NCBI GenBank assembly: GCA_041741535.1
Contig: JBGSJV010000047.1
Span: 1-64,000, forward strand
DNA: 64,000 bases
DNA from: M30B19 sp041741535
GTDB taxonomy: Bacteria > Planctomycetota > Planctomycetia > Pirellulales > Pirellulaceae
Direction of reading: 5' to 3'
Below, in pieces: positions 25,395 through 33,818 of this stretch. Under the pieces are notes generated by a model, which saw only the letters and a list, made by a program, of their open reading frames with translations, was not told the DNA's origin and ran no database searches. The stretch's first letter is position 1. Every line of letters starts with the position of its first letter. The translations under genes were made by a program, and so were the position numbers.

Positions 25395-27683
25395 ATGTAC
25401 TTTTTCGCGCGGCTCCGACCAATTCTCTTTCTGTCGGTCTGTTGGTGCTGGCTAGCATGCGCGTCTAGCGGGTTTGGGCAGTCGGGGCAACGTCCGAACA
25501 TTATTTTGATTAACGTCGATGACCTCGATGTCTATTTGTTTGAGAATGGTCGACAAAACGGTCTCCTGCCAAACCTGCAGCAATTGGCCAGTGATGGCGT
25601 CCGATTTACGAACTGTCACGTGACGTCGCCGTTATGTGGCCCGTCTCGAGCCAGCCTGCTTACCGGACGATACTTGTTCGACCACGGGGTCCGTTCGCAC
25701 TTACCAAGCGAAGTTGTCAGCAATGGATTTCCGGGTGGCTTCGGCAAATACATGGGTCGACCGTCGAGCCTTCAACCCAGCGCACCAAGAATCGATTGGC
25801 GAAATCTCGAATTTGCGAATCTGGCCAAACAGTCCGGTTATCGAACCATGATGGTTGGCAAGTACCTGCACGGCGATTTTAGTCCACTGGCCAATCAGTC
25901 GTGGCAAGAATTGCGACCCGTGGGCTGGGATGACTTCTACGCGAGTCTAAGTGGGCAATACTATGACTTTCGACGCTACCAAAGTCGGCGCAACGGTGTC
26001 TATGAAGAAGCCGTTGCCGAATCTGCGAACTTGGACTTGGCAGATTATCCGGAGCGCTACCATCCCCATTTGCAATCGAAGTATCGCACCAACCTTGAGT
26101 TTATCGATTCGATCCAATTGATCGACCAACATGTGGCTCGTAATCCCCAGCAGCCGTTTCTGATGTATTTGGCGCCGTATGGTCCCCACAAACCAACGAC
26201 CGGATCCATGTTGGATCAACGCTACGAATCATGGTGGCCGAACATGCGACAACCATGGCGGTCGGATTTCAACTTGGCCAACGTGACAGGCAAACCGGGC
26301 GCGATCGCCAACCTGCCACTACTTGGCGCGGAGCAGATTGCCCAAGCGGACCAGGAATATCGTGAACGGATGTTGGCAATGAGGTCGGTGGATGAGATGT
26401 TGGGCTTGTTGCGCTCGTATCTCAACGAAACCGGCTTGGCCCAAAAAACGTTGATTATTTTCACTTCGGATAATGGGTACATGCTGGGCCAACAGCGTCA
26501 TCTGGGAAAACAATTACCGTACGATTTGGCTACTCAAGTTCCAATGGTCGTTTGGGGGCCAGGGGTGGGGGTCGCTCGAGGCGTCGAACGATCGCATTTG
26601 CTGTCCCACGTCGACGTCATGCCGACCATTTTGGAGCTTTGCCAAGCATCCAACATCGTGAGTGATGGGATGTCGTTTCGCGGACTATGGGCGGCCAGTG
26701 GCGTTCCGCAAGCAGCAACCTGGCGACCGGCCGGAATTTTGACCGAGCACTATCAGAAGCTCGGACACGCGTTTCAGAACATTGAAGGCGTGTTCCAATC
26801 CGTACGATTTCATGATCAACGTTACACTCGGTGGGCTGATGGCAGCACCGAATATTATGACCATCTGCTGGATCCGATGGAGCGACAAAACCGAGTCGCA
26901 GATTTATCGTCAGGCGAACGAAATCTGTTCGAGCGATTGCTGATCGAGTTCCGGTCAGATCCGTTTCGATTCGGTGGAACGATTTCCTCGCCAAGTTTTG
27001 ACGGAGAACTGTCCTTCAAACGAGTTCGCTTAAAAGGATACGCCGAGGCGATTCAAGGTGTTTCGGAAGTTCGGTTAGTAATCACGCGTCAAGCTCAAGG
27101 TCAGACGAACGGGTCAAACGGGCTGCAGTACTTTAATGGTTTTAGTTGGCAAAATCAGTTTTTCCAAGTTCGAGCTTCCCTGCAGGCACCTAATACCAAC
27201 TTGACGTCCTGGAGCTACGACTTCACACCCGGCGGAAATTCCGAGTATCGCATCGACGTCACCGCTCGGATTTATGATCGAACCGGACAATTCCAGACAG
27301 ATATTTTTCGGCGTAATTTGCGGGTCGAGACAAGCTCCGTTGGAACCTCGATCACCAAACCGGTCTCGCCACAGTCCGTTGCCGGACGCCTTTTGCCTCT
27401 CGAACTCGGCGGTTGGACCAAGGGCGATGCGGCCATTCGCGAAGTACGACTGGTGATCCGTGACATCGATTCCGGTCAATACTTCGACGGACGAACTTGG
27501 CAAATCGGCTATCAGTTCATTCAGACCGACGTGACGTATCCCGGCGACCCAAGCTACGCGACCTGGGGTTATACACTACCACCCGAGGGACGAATTCGAA
27601 GAATCATTGTGACCGCTCGCGGTTATCAAACAAATGGTGTTTACGACTCGACGGTCGCGACCGCACGCATTGACTTGCTCTAA
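25395..27683 (+). CDS. Secreted type I sulfatase with two C-terminal repeat domains
   Basis: 762 aa. Signal peptide about 1-28. Metal site at the start of the alkaline-phosphatase fold: PNIILINVDD. The modification motif C-x-P-S-R is present as LCGPSRASLLTGR, with Cys81 expected to be converted to formylglycine. Further sulfatase motifs are MVGKYLHGD, APYGPHKP and TSDNGYMLGQ. The catalytic part ends near residue 515. Two related C-terminal beta modules follow (about 535-640 and 655-760), each with EVRLVI followed by QYFNGFSW or QYFDGRTW. Planctomycetes carry many sulfatases for marine sulfated polysaccharides; the substrate here cannot be assigned. Confidence 0.92.
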   Translation: MYFFARLRPILFLSVCWCWLACASSGFGQSGQRPNIILINVDDLDVYLFENGRQNGLLPNLQQLASDGVRFTNCHVTSPLCGPSRASLLTGRYLFDHGVRSHLPSEVVSNGFPGGFGKYMGRPSSLQPSAPRIDWRNLEFANLAKQSGYRTMMVGKYLHGDFSPLANQSWQELRPVGWDDFYASLSGQYYDFRRYQSRRNGVYEEAVAESANLDLADYPERYHPHLQSKYRTNLEFIDSIQLIDQHVARNPQQPFLMYLAPYGPHKPTTGSMLDQRYESWWPNMRQPWRSDFNLANVTGKPGAIANLPLLGAEQIAQADQEYRERMLAMRSVDEMLGLLRSYLNETGLAQKTLIIFTSDNGYMLGQQRHLGKQLPYDLATQVPMVVWGPGVGVARGVERSHLLSHVDVMPTILELCQASNIVSDGMSFRGLWAASGVPQAATWRPAGILTEHYQKLGHAFQNIEGVFQSVRFHDQRYTRWADGSTEYYDHLLDPMERQNRVADLSSGERNLFERLLIEFRSDPFRFGGTISSPSFDGELSFKRVRLKGYAEAIQGVSEVRLVITRQAQGQTNGSNGLQYFNGFSWQNQFFQVRASLQAPNTNLTSWSYDFTPGGNSEYRIDVTARIYDRTGQFQTDIFRRNLRVETSSVGTSITKPVSPQSVAGRLLPLELGGWTKGDAAIREVRLVIRDIDSGQYFDGRTWQIGYQFIQTDVTYPGDPSYATWGYTLPPEGRIRRIIVTARGYQTNGVYDSTVATARIDLL

Positions 27684-27738
27684 TCGCGGCGGGCACGAGA
27701 ATTTTTAAAACGTCTGTCGTCGTGCAGTCATTTGCCGT

Positions 27739-27798
27739 GCACGAATTTGTTGGGCACGAATTTGTTGGCCACGAATTTGTTGGGCACGAATTTGTTGA
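27739..27798. repeat. Four tandem copies of a 15-bp unit
   Basis: GCACGAATTTGTTGG is repeated four times without a gap, with single changes in copies 3 and 4. The period is a multiple of three, so all frames read through as 5-residue repeats, but no start signals or neighbours suggest translation. A likely slippage-generated minisatellite. Confidence 0.92.
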
Positions 27799-27809
27799 AA
27801 TCGAGTGAT

Positions 27810-27859
27810 AAAAAAAGTGAAGGGTCCCTGCTCGCCGCAACAGGAACCCTTCGGTTTTT
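27810..27859. terminator. Bidirectional rho-independent terminator
   Basis: GAAGGGTCCCTG (27819-27830) pairs with CAGGAACCCTTC (27841-27852) with one mismatch and a 10-base loop. TTTTT follows at 27855-27859 for the plus strand (sulfatase), and an A-run at 27810-27816 gives a T-run for the minus strand (cutC). Confidence 0.88.
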
Positions 27860-28014
27860 GGCTGCCCGATTTTTGGATCAAGTCCAAATTTCGGAGACCC
27901 ACAGCCTTTGTTGTATATCGGCGAGCGATCGTCATGACCTGATTCGATTCTTCGGTCGCGGCTCTATTCCTCCAACCGCTACAAATTAACACTGGCCGGT
28001 ACCGTTTGTACGCT

Positions 28015-28764
28015 TTATTCCGAAAATAGGTGATCCAACCACGCTCGGGCCGACCGCAACTCGGCCGTATCGAGGCAACGAAGTTGGTCATTCTCGGCAA
28101 ATCGGAACGCTGCAGTTTCGTAGCCGGGGTCGTTCGCTGTCTGCGAAAATGTGCCGTGAAATTGCCGCAGACCAGCGGCATACAACCTTGGAATCGTCGC
28201 GACACGTACACCGCCGCCCACAATCAGTTCGATCTGGCTGCTGAATGAGTGAACCATGGCCTTCAAGCAGTCCACGCCTTGGATTGCGGCGGACTGTTGT
28301 CCGGAACTCAAGATGCGATCCACGCGCAAATCCACCAGTGCTTCCAGGGACGCTCGCCAATTTCGCGCGAGATCAACGGCTCGATGAAAGACGAGTTCTT
28401 TGTTTTCGACCAACGTTTTCATGTCAGCGACTTTCGGTCGATCGATATCCCGATTGGCATCCAATGCTCCCCACACGATTCCCGCGGCTCCGGCCGACAA
28501 GATCGCGTCAGCATCGCGCAGGGCGGTTTGGTGTTGCCGGGCAGAGTAACAAAACCCGCCGGGGCGTGGGCGGACCATCACCACCACGGGAATACGGACC
28601 GCCGCGACGACTTCTTGAACCAGGCCAATGGAAGGCGTCAGGCCCCCAAGTGGCATGCCACAGTTCAGCTCCAACCGGTCCGCACCGCATTGTTCGGCAA
28701 TGATCGCGTCTTCAAGATCCGCGACAGCCACTTCGATGAGCGGTCGGATATTTACTGTGGACAT
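28015..28764 (-). CDS. cutC: CutC family protein
   Basis: 249 aa TIM-barrel protein from the ATG at 28764. The longer frame would extend into the dispersed repeat upstream and is rejected. Family motifs: IEVAVADLEDAIIAEQCGAD, RLELNCGMPLGGLTPS, VMVRPRPGGFCYS, FHRAVDLARN, RILSSGQQ and IELIVGGGVR. CutC was named for copper homeostasis in E. coli, but its biochemical role is unsettled. It is the last gene of the DUF1501-coaX-GTPase series, separated from the GTPase gene by the dispersed element. Confidence 0.92.
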   Translation of the reverse strand: MSTVNIRPLIEVAVADLEDAIIAEQCGADRLELNCGMPLGGLTPSIGLVQEVVAAVRIPVVVMVRPRPGGFCYSARQHQTALRDADAILSAGAAGIVWGALDANRDIDRPKVADMKTLVENKELVFHRAVDLARNWRASLEALVDLRVDRILSSGQQSAAIQGVDCLKAMVHSFSSQIELIVGGGVRVATIPRLYAAGLRQFHGTFSQTANDPGYETAAFRFAENDQLRCLDTAELRSARAWLDHLFSE

Positions 28765-28800
28765 CGCCAACACTTTCGCACCAATTGCCTCACGTCCCTC

Positions 28801-28908
28801 GACTCTGTCCCCAAAGGGTCTGACCCTTCGGAGGGTATGGAAAAATTTCAGACAAAAAGGCATGACCGGAGAGGGTCAGACCGGTCAGGCCCCTTTGGAG
28901 CCAGTGCC
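28801..28908 (-). repeat. Dispersed palindromic element, copy B (inverted)
   Basis: Read on the minus strand it matches copy A almost throughout: CCAAAGGGGCCTGACCGGTC, then TGACCCTCTCCGGTCATGCC, TTTTTGTC and a closing GGGTCAGACCCTTTGGGGAC. It occupies nearly the whole gap between the MnmE-like gene (stop at 28921) and cutC (start at 28764). Confidence 0.92.
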
Positions 28909-28920
28909 TCGGTTCTCCAG

Positions 28921-30285
28921 TCATTGATTGCTCAGCCATGGGTCCTCGACGGCAGACTCGTGTGGGAGGGCTTCCCTCGATAGTCGCTCGCGCCAATCTC
29001 GTAAGATTTGCCCAAGTTCGGCGGCAAAGACAACCGCAGGCATGAGGCCTGTCTCGGACGGCTCGAATCTGATGGGCCGCGGTACCGCCGTGCTCACGAT
29101 TCGTTGGACTAATTCCGGCAATCCCTGACCGGTTTTGGTCGAGACGGCGTGACTGTCCCCATCCTCGAGCGCGTTCGACGAATTTCCGGTGGTCGCGTCC
29201 AGCAAGTCAATCTTATTCAGAACCGAAATAACGGGCACGTTTTCCGACAGTGACGGGCTGGATGACCAAGGAACATCGACCGATCGAACGACGACGACCA
29301 CGTCGGCTTGCTGAGCCGCGGCCGTGGCCAGCTGAATGCCTTGCGTTTCCAACTCATCTTCACTAGGACGCAATCCTGCCGAATCGACCAGCCGGACCTG
29401 CCAGCCTGCCATCGCTGTGGTTTGTCCAACCAAGTCGCGAGTTGTCCCAGGTCGATCCGAGACGACGTTCCTTTGATAGCCCAACAAAGCATTGATCAGA
29501 CTGCTTTTGCCAACATTGGGAGCTCCGGTTACGAGCACTTGGACATCGCGACCCAAGAATTGTCCCCATGACCAAGTGGCAAGCAACTCGTCCAAGTCCG
29601 ACACAGCTTCTTCGGATCTCACGTCGACTTTTTGCGCGATTGATTCCAGCCGCAGCAGCCACGCTCCCCGCATCTGAGCCCACAATAGGCGGCCGACTTC
29701 CCCGGCTCGAGCGCGGCCCAAAAGTTCGTAGACCCGACTTTGCAGCCGACACAAATCACTCGTCGGGAACTCCGCTGCCGCCAATCGATCACACAAGCAT
29801 TCCCACCGTGCCGGTGTTACGATACCCACCGACGGCTCCCACCACTCCGGCTCCAAGAACTGCATGATCCTTGGCAATGGCAAGCTACGACCGTCCGAAT
29901 TCGCAGATCGGCTTTCACTTGGATCGACAATCATGACCCCGCTGTCGCGAAATGCTGAAAAAATGGAATCGGCAATTGCGGGACTGCCATGGGTATGCAA
30001 TTCTGCGGAAGCTGGGCCGGTGCGGCAAAACACAACGTCTTCGGTAGCCGTTGATTCGTTGGAATCTAAAGTAGTTGCGTGATGTTTCCAAAAACCAAAC
30101 GCGATCTTCTGAGTCGGAAGTTGCCACAACGGGTGTTTGTTTTTTAACCAAAGATGCGTCGCGGCAACCTCGAAGGCGCGCGGACCATGCAATTCAAAAA
30201 CGGCGATCGCGGACGGTTGCGGGCCAGTCAACCGACAAACCGTGGATCGCGATGGTTCGGCCGCTGGTTGGTTAACCCCTGTCAT
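28921..30285 (-). CDS. MnmE/TrmE-like GTPase lacking the C-terminal cysteine
   Basis: 454 aa from the ATG at 30285 (GGAGG 6 bases upstream). The N-terminal part resembles the tetrahydrofolate-binding domain of MnmE but is diverged (AELHTHGSPAIADSIF corresponds to LHGHGGP). A central helical region is followed by a G domain: G1 GAPNVGKSS, G2 PGTTRD, G3 DSAG, then LRPSEDELETQGIQLA as in MnmE, G4 NKID. MnmE proteins normally end in a C-I/V-G-K tail carrying the residue needed for wobble-uridine modification; this one ends PHESAVEDPWLSNQ. It may be a paralogue with another role. It overlaps coaX by 14 bases. Confidence 0.85.
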   Translation of the reverse strand: MTGVNQPAAEPSRSTVCRLTGPQPSAIAVFELHGPRAFEVAATHLWLKNKHPLWQLPTQKIAFGFWKHHATTLDSNESTATEDVVFCRTGPASAELHTHGSPAIADSIFSAFRDSGVMIVDPSESRSANSDGRSLPLPRIMQFLEPEWWEPSVGIVTPARWECLCDRLAAAEFPTSDLCRLQSRVYELLGRARAGEVGRLLWAQMRGAWLLRLESIAQKVDVRSEEAVSDLDELLATWSWGQFLGRDVQVLVTGAPNVGKSSLINALLGYQRNVVSDRPGTTRDLVGQTTAMAGWQVRLVDSAGLRPSEDELETQGIQLATAAAQQADVVVVVRSVDVPWSSSPSLSENVPVISVLNKIDLLDATTGNSSNALEDGDSHAVSTKTGQGLPELVQRIVSTAVPRPIRFEPSETGLMPAVVFAAELGQILRDWRERLSREALPHESAVEDPWLSNQ

Positions 30286-31189
30286 CCAACGCCTCCATTC
30301 GCATGTCATCCGCCAATTCTAGAATCGCTCGGGGTAGCAACTGGGGTTCCCAGTGCCAATGCGGCGGTAACAAAGATTCAAAAGCCCGAATGCCGCCGCC
30401 CGTTACGATCACTCGCGGTTGACCGAAATGTTCCGCGCCAGAACCAACCGTTCGCTCGCTCTGGCACGCATGTCGCTGCAGTGCTTCTACGGCCCCGCAC
30501 AAACCGCCCCATTGACTCCAAAACAAGCCCGCTTCGATGGCCGGCGCCGTGGCACGTCCCGCCGCCGTCGGGGGAGTCGTGCACTTGAACTCGGTGAGCA
30601 AAGGCAGAGCCGCCGTATCCCGATGGAGCGAATTGGCAGCAAGCCGAAATCCTGGGTAAATCATCCCACCTCGAAACACGCCTGCCCCATCGACCCAGTC
30701 CACCGTGACTGCCGATCCGGCATCCACCACAATCACACCTCGAGCTGAAGGAGCGGTCGCCGTTTGCTTCGTCTCCCAATGGCGCGAGGCGTACCAAGCC
30801 GCCAACAAGCGATCCACACCCGTCTTGTGGCGATTTTCCAGATCATCTTCCAAAGGAATCAGGCTTTGATCGATTTCCTGAACCGCATCGTCCGGCCGGA
30901 ACCGTTGCAAGACGACTCGCAGCTGTTCGGTTGCGGGTGGATTCACACTGGCAATCCACCACGAACATGGATTGCCCGTTTGCGAGTCGGACGGTGTTGG
31001 CCTCGCAGCTTGAATGTTCGCCCAGAGGAATCGCTGCAAGTAAGCCGCAAGATCAAGAGGCTCCTTTTGGTCGGCCAAATGAAACGTGCGAGCATCGGCC
31101 GACCAAGCGACGGAAACCGAAGACAAGGCGCCGCTGGTCCGAGCGGAAAAACTCAGATGACTGTTCCCAACATCCACCGCGATTCGCAC
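30272..31189 (-). CDS. coaX: Type III pantothenate kinase
   Basis: 305 aa. It catalyses the first step of coenzyme A synthesis. The ASKHA fold motifs of CoaX are present: IAVDVGNSHLSF (phosphate 1), GVDRLLAAWYA, VIVVDAGSAVTVDWVD (phosphate 2, normally DxGTA-T-D), FRGGMIYPGFRL and VTGGGIR. It starts 3 bases after the DUF1501 gene and overlaps the MnmE-like gene by 14 bases, so the three are probably one transcript. Confidence 0.93.
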   Translation of the reverse strand: MRIAVDVGNSHLSFSARTSGALSSVSVAWSADARTFHLADQKEPLDLAAYLQRFLWANIQAARPTPSDSQTGNPCSWWIASVNPPATEQLRVVLQRFRPDDAVQEIDQSLIPLEDDLENRHKTGVDRLLAAWYASRHWETKQTATAPSARGVIVVDAGSAVTVDWVDGAGVFRGGMIYPGFRLAANSLHRDTAALPLLTEFKCTTPPTAAGRATAPAIEAGLFWSQWGGLCGAVEALQRHACQSERTVGSGAEHFGQPRVIVTGGGIRAFESLLPPHWHWEPQLLPRAILELADDMRMEALDDRG

Positions 31190-31192
31190 AAG

Positions 31193-32647
31193 TTAACCGA
31201 TCAGCTGATGGATGGGCTCGACACCTTCTACGCCCACAAGTTTTTGGTCCAGGCCGTTGTAGAAGTAACTGAGTCGATTTGGATCCAAGCCCATTTGATG
31301 CAAGATCGTCCCGTGAATATGTTTGACGTGGAAGCGATTTTCTACGGCTGCCGCGCCCAGCTCATCGGTTGTCCCCACCGAGACGCCACCCTTGATTCCT
31401 CCGCCGGCCATCCACACGGTGAATCCGTAAGCGTTGTGGTCGCGGCCAGTTCCTTCGGCGTACTCGGCAGTTGGTTGCCGACCAAACTCGCCGCCCCAAA
31501 CGATCAAGGTCGAGTCCAACAGGCCTCGTTGCTTGAGGTCTTTCAGCAAACCCGCAATCGGCAGGTCCGTCGCTCCGGCGTGCAACGTATGATTCGTAAC
31601 CAAGTCGCCGTGCGCGTCCCAATTTGAATCGTTATGAGCTCCCCCCGAATATATCTGGATGAACCGCACGCCACGTTCGACGAGTCGTCGTGCCATCAAG
31701 CACTGCCGTCCAAAGTACCGAGTCGTTTGACGATCCAAACCATAGAGTCGCTGAGTTTCTTCCGATTCGTCCTCAATATCGACGGCCTCGGGCGCGGTGC
31801 TTTGCATGCGATACGCCAATTCGTAACTGGCAATCCGCGCGGCCAAATCCGAATGGTTGGCGTTGGCCGACAAGTGTTGGTGATTGTAGTATTGGAGTGT
31901 ATCGATCAAATCTCGCTGCGTGTCGTCACTCATGTCGAGCGGGCGGCGCAAATCAAGGATCGGCGAACCCTCGCTGCGGACAACCGTTCCTTGATACGTC
32001 GCCGGCATGTAACCCGTCGCCCAGTTCTTTGGACCAGAAATCGGCCCCCCCGAATGATCCAACATGACGACAAAGCCCGGCAAGTTTTCGTTGACGGTCC
32101 CCAGGCCGTAGTTGACCCAAGCCCCCAGACATGGGCTGCCAGACTGAATCTTGCCTGTGTTCATTTGCAACATCGCTGAACCGTGAATCGGTGAATCAGC
32201 AGTCATGCTGTGGATAAACGCAAGATCGTCCACATGATTTGCGAGATTGGGAAATAGGTCCGAGACCCATTTGCCGCATTGCCCATACTGGTGGAACTTC
32301 CATTTCGGTTCGACGATTCGCCCTTCGTTGCGGTGCCCGCCGCGGCCAAAGGTTTTCACTTGAATGGTCTTGCCGTCCATGCCGACCATATTCGGTTTGT
32401 AGTCGAACGTGTCGATGTGGCTGGGCCCACCGTACATGTACAAGAAGATCACCGCTTTGGCTTTGCCGGGAAAATGAGGTTCTTTGGGCGCCAACGGGTT
32501 GGCCGACTTGGCCAAAGTGGTCTCGTCGTCGCCGCGAGCCAAGCTGGGGCCCATCATTCCGGCCAGGGCAGCGCCCGCAAAGCCGGCTCCTGACTGCCAA
32601 ATAAATTCGCGTCGGGTTCGTCCGCAAAAATTGGTAGGCCTGGCCAT
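31193..32647 (-). CDS. Tat-exported DUF1501 protein
   Basis: 484 aa. A twin-arginine signal (TRREFIWQSGAGFAGAALAG) is followed by the DUF1501 core: KAVIFLYMYGGPSHIDTFDY, FIHSMTADSPIHGSAMLQMN, GARFIQ-like RGVRFIQIYSGGAHNDSNWD, and LIVWGGEFGRQPTAEYAEGT. The fold belongs to the alkaline phosphatase/sulfatase superfamily; no activity is established. In Planctomycetes these genes usually follow a DUF1549/DUF1553 cytochrome-like partner, which is missing here. Instead it is directly upstream of coaX. Confidence 0.94.
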   Translation of the reverse strand: MARPTNFCGRTRREFIWQSGAGFAGAALAGMMGPSLARGDDETTLAKSANPLAPKEPHFPGKAKAVIFLYMYGGPSHIDTFDYKPNMVGMDGKTIQVKTFGRGGHRNEGRIVEPKWKFHQYGQCGKWVSDLFPNLANHVDDLAFIHSMTADSPIHGSAMLQMNTGKIQSGSPCLGAWVNYGLGTVNENLPGFVVMLDHSGGPISGPKNWATGYMPATYQGTVVRSEGSPILDLRRPLDMSDDTQRDLIDTLQYYNHQHLSANANHSDLAARIASYELAYRMQSTAPEAVDIEDESEETQRLYGLDRQTTRYFGRQCLMARRLVERGVRFIQIYSGGAHNDSNWDAHGDLVTNHTLHAGATDLPIAGLLKDLKQRGLLDSTLIVWGGEFGRQPTAEYAEGTGRDHNAYGFTVWMAGGGIKGGVSVGTTDELGAAAVENRFHVKHIHGTILHQMGLDPNRLSYFYNGLDQKLVGVEGVEPIHQLIG

Positions 32648-32943
32648 CAGTGCAATTTCTCCTCAATTTCGTGCCCGCAGGGGCTCGATGCGCGTCCGCA
32701 GGATTCGATTTTCTCAACCAACGCCCCAAATCTCTGCCGTTTATTATACGCGAAACCTGAGTATTTATCGAGCGACAAGCACGACACTCCGCTGCGGCAG
32801 AATCGCCAATTTCCGGTGGCTCGATATTTTTTTCTTTGGTGCCGTCACAGCCGGCGACTTCCCCGGTATTGATTGCGTGGTTGGAACCGTCCGACACAAA
32901 AAAACAAAACCCGCACCCCCCCAAAAAATCCCGGAGACTTCCC

Positions 32944-33732
32944 ATGTTACGCAAGCACCTGACCCTGACCTTGGCCCTGATCCTTGGCGTTTTGTCGGCA
33001 AATCAAGTTTTTGCCTTTGACGGCTTCAAAGCTCTTTCCGGGCGAACCCCGGTCGAGGAATCGTCGATCACGACTCTGGACGAATTCAAGACAATCTTGG
33101 AATCGGTCCCGAAGGAAAACTTCCGAGCTGCCGACGAGCGAGTATTCCTTTTCGATGTGAAACACGCCGGCTTCATCCTGCCAACCGTCGCCCTGCGATC
33201 ACCCAACGGAAACTTTATCTGGAACGCGTATCGGTTGGCCCCAGTCCCACAAGATGTCCCAGCAGAAAAGTTGGCCGAACGCATGATGAAACTCCTTGCC
33301 GCGTCGGGTGAAGCCGGGGACTTTTTCTACTCCATCGATCCCGAGACACGAATGATCTCCGTTCACGGATGCATCCAAGTTCATGGCAAGATCTCGGCCC
33401 AATACTACATCGATCACCTCATGGCCATGGGCGACTTTGCCGCAAAAACCGAGAACTTGTGGAATCCCGAAAAGTGGGACGCCGACGAACCCAAGCACAT
33501 CGGCCAGTGGGAATCGGAGAGCAGCGGGATGACGCTGAAGCTCCAACCCTCCAACCGCTTCGAACTAGTCGTCGGCGACAGCGTCACCAAAGGCAATTTC
33601 GAACTAGATGGCAACACGTTGACCATGGAAGACAGCAACGGTGAGAAGTTGACCGCGGAAATCAAGTTCGACAACCCGAACCAATTCCAACTGATCGTGT
33701 CCGACAACGCCAACGTCTTTGTACGGCTCTAA
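32944..33732 (+). CDS. Secreted protein, unknown family
   Basis: 262 aa from the ATG at 32944 (GGAG 8 bases upstream). The signal peptide is MLRKHLTLTLALILGVLSA, cleaved near NQVFA. The body has an alpha/beta region (residues 35-175) and a C-terminal beta domain (HIGQWESESSGMTLKLQ, then GNFELDGNTLTMEDSNGEKL) with lipocalin-like spacing. That ending resembles the C-terminal domain of the 942-aa protein at 13342-16170. The function is not recognised. A strong terminator follows. Confidence 0.78.
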   Translation: MLRKHLTLTLALILGVLSANQVFAFDGFKALSGRTPVEESSITTLDEFKTILESVPKENFRAADERVFLFDVKHAGFILPTVALRSPNGNFIWNAYRLAPVPQDVPAEKLAERMMKLLAASGEAGDFFYSIDPETRMISVHGCIQVHGKISAQYYIDHLMAMGDFAAKTENLWNPEKWDADEPKHIGQWESESSGMTLKLQPSNRFELVVGDSVTKGNFELDGNTLTMEDSNGEKLTAEIKFDNPNQFQLIVSDNANVFVRL

Positions 33733-33762
33733 GCCTCACGAATCACGAGACGCAACAACAAC

Positions 33763-33798
33763 AACCGCCGCAGAGCCTTCTGCGGCGGTTTTGTTTTT
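33763..33798 (+). terminator. Rho-independent terminator after the secreted protein gene
   Basis: A perfect 12-bp stem (AACCGCCGCAGA at 33763-33774 with its complement at 33779-33790) closes on a GCCT loop and is followed by TTTTGTTTTT. There is no T-run on the minus strand, so it serves the plus-strand gene. Confidence 0.95.
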
Positions 33799-33818
33799 GG
33801 CGTTGCTTAATAAAAGAA

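Larger units (their letters stand above)
27684..28014. other. Convergent intergenic region, sulfatase / cutC
   Basis: 331 bases between two gene ends. It holds a 4 x 15-bp tandem repeat (27739-27798) and a terminator hairpin (27819-27859). Frames through it are translated repeats without ribosome-binding sites. The stretch 27860-28014 shows nothing recognisable. Confidence 0.65.

Noticed and set aside
27739..27798. CRISPR array
   Set aside because: Units are 15 bp with no spacers and no cas genes are present.
27705..28223. Frames through the 15-bp repeats that look like pentapeptide repeats (TNLLG units)
   Set aside because: The pattern is a by-product of the 15-bp period; there is no start signal and a terminator lies inside the frame.
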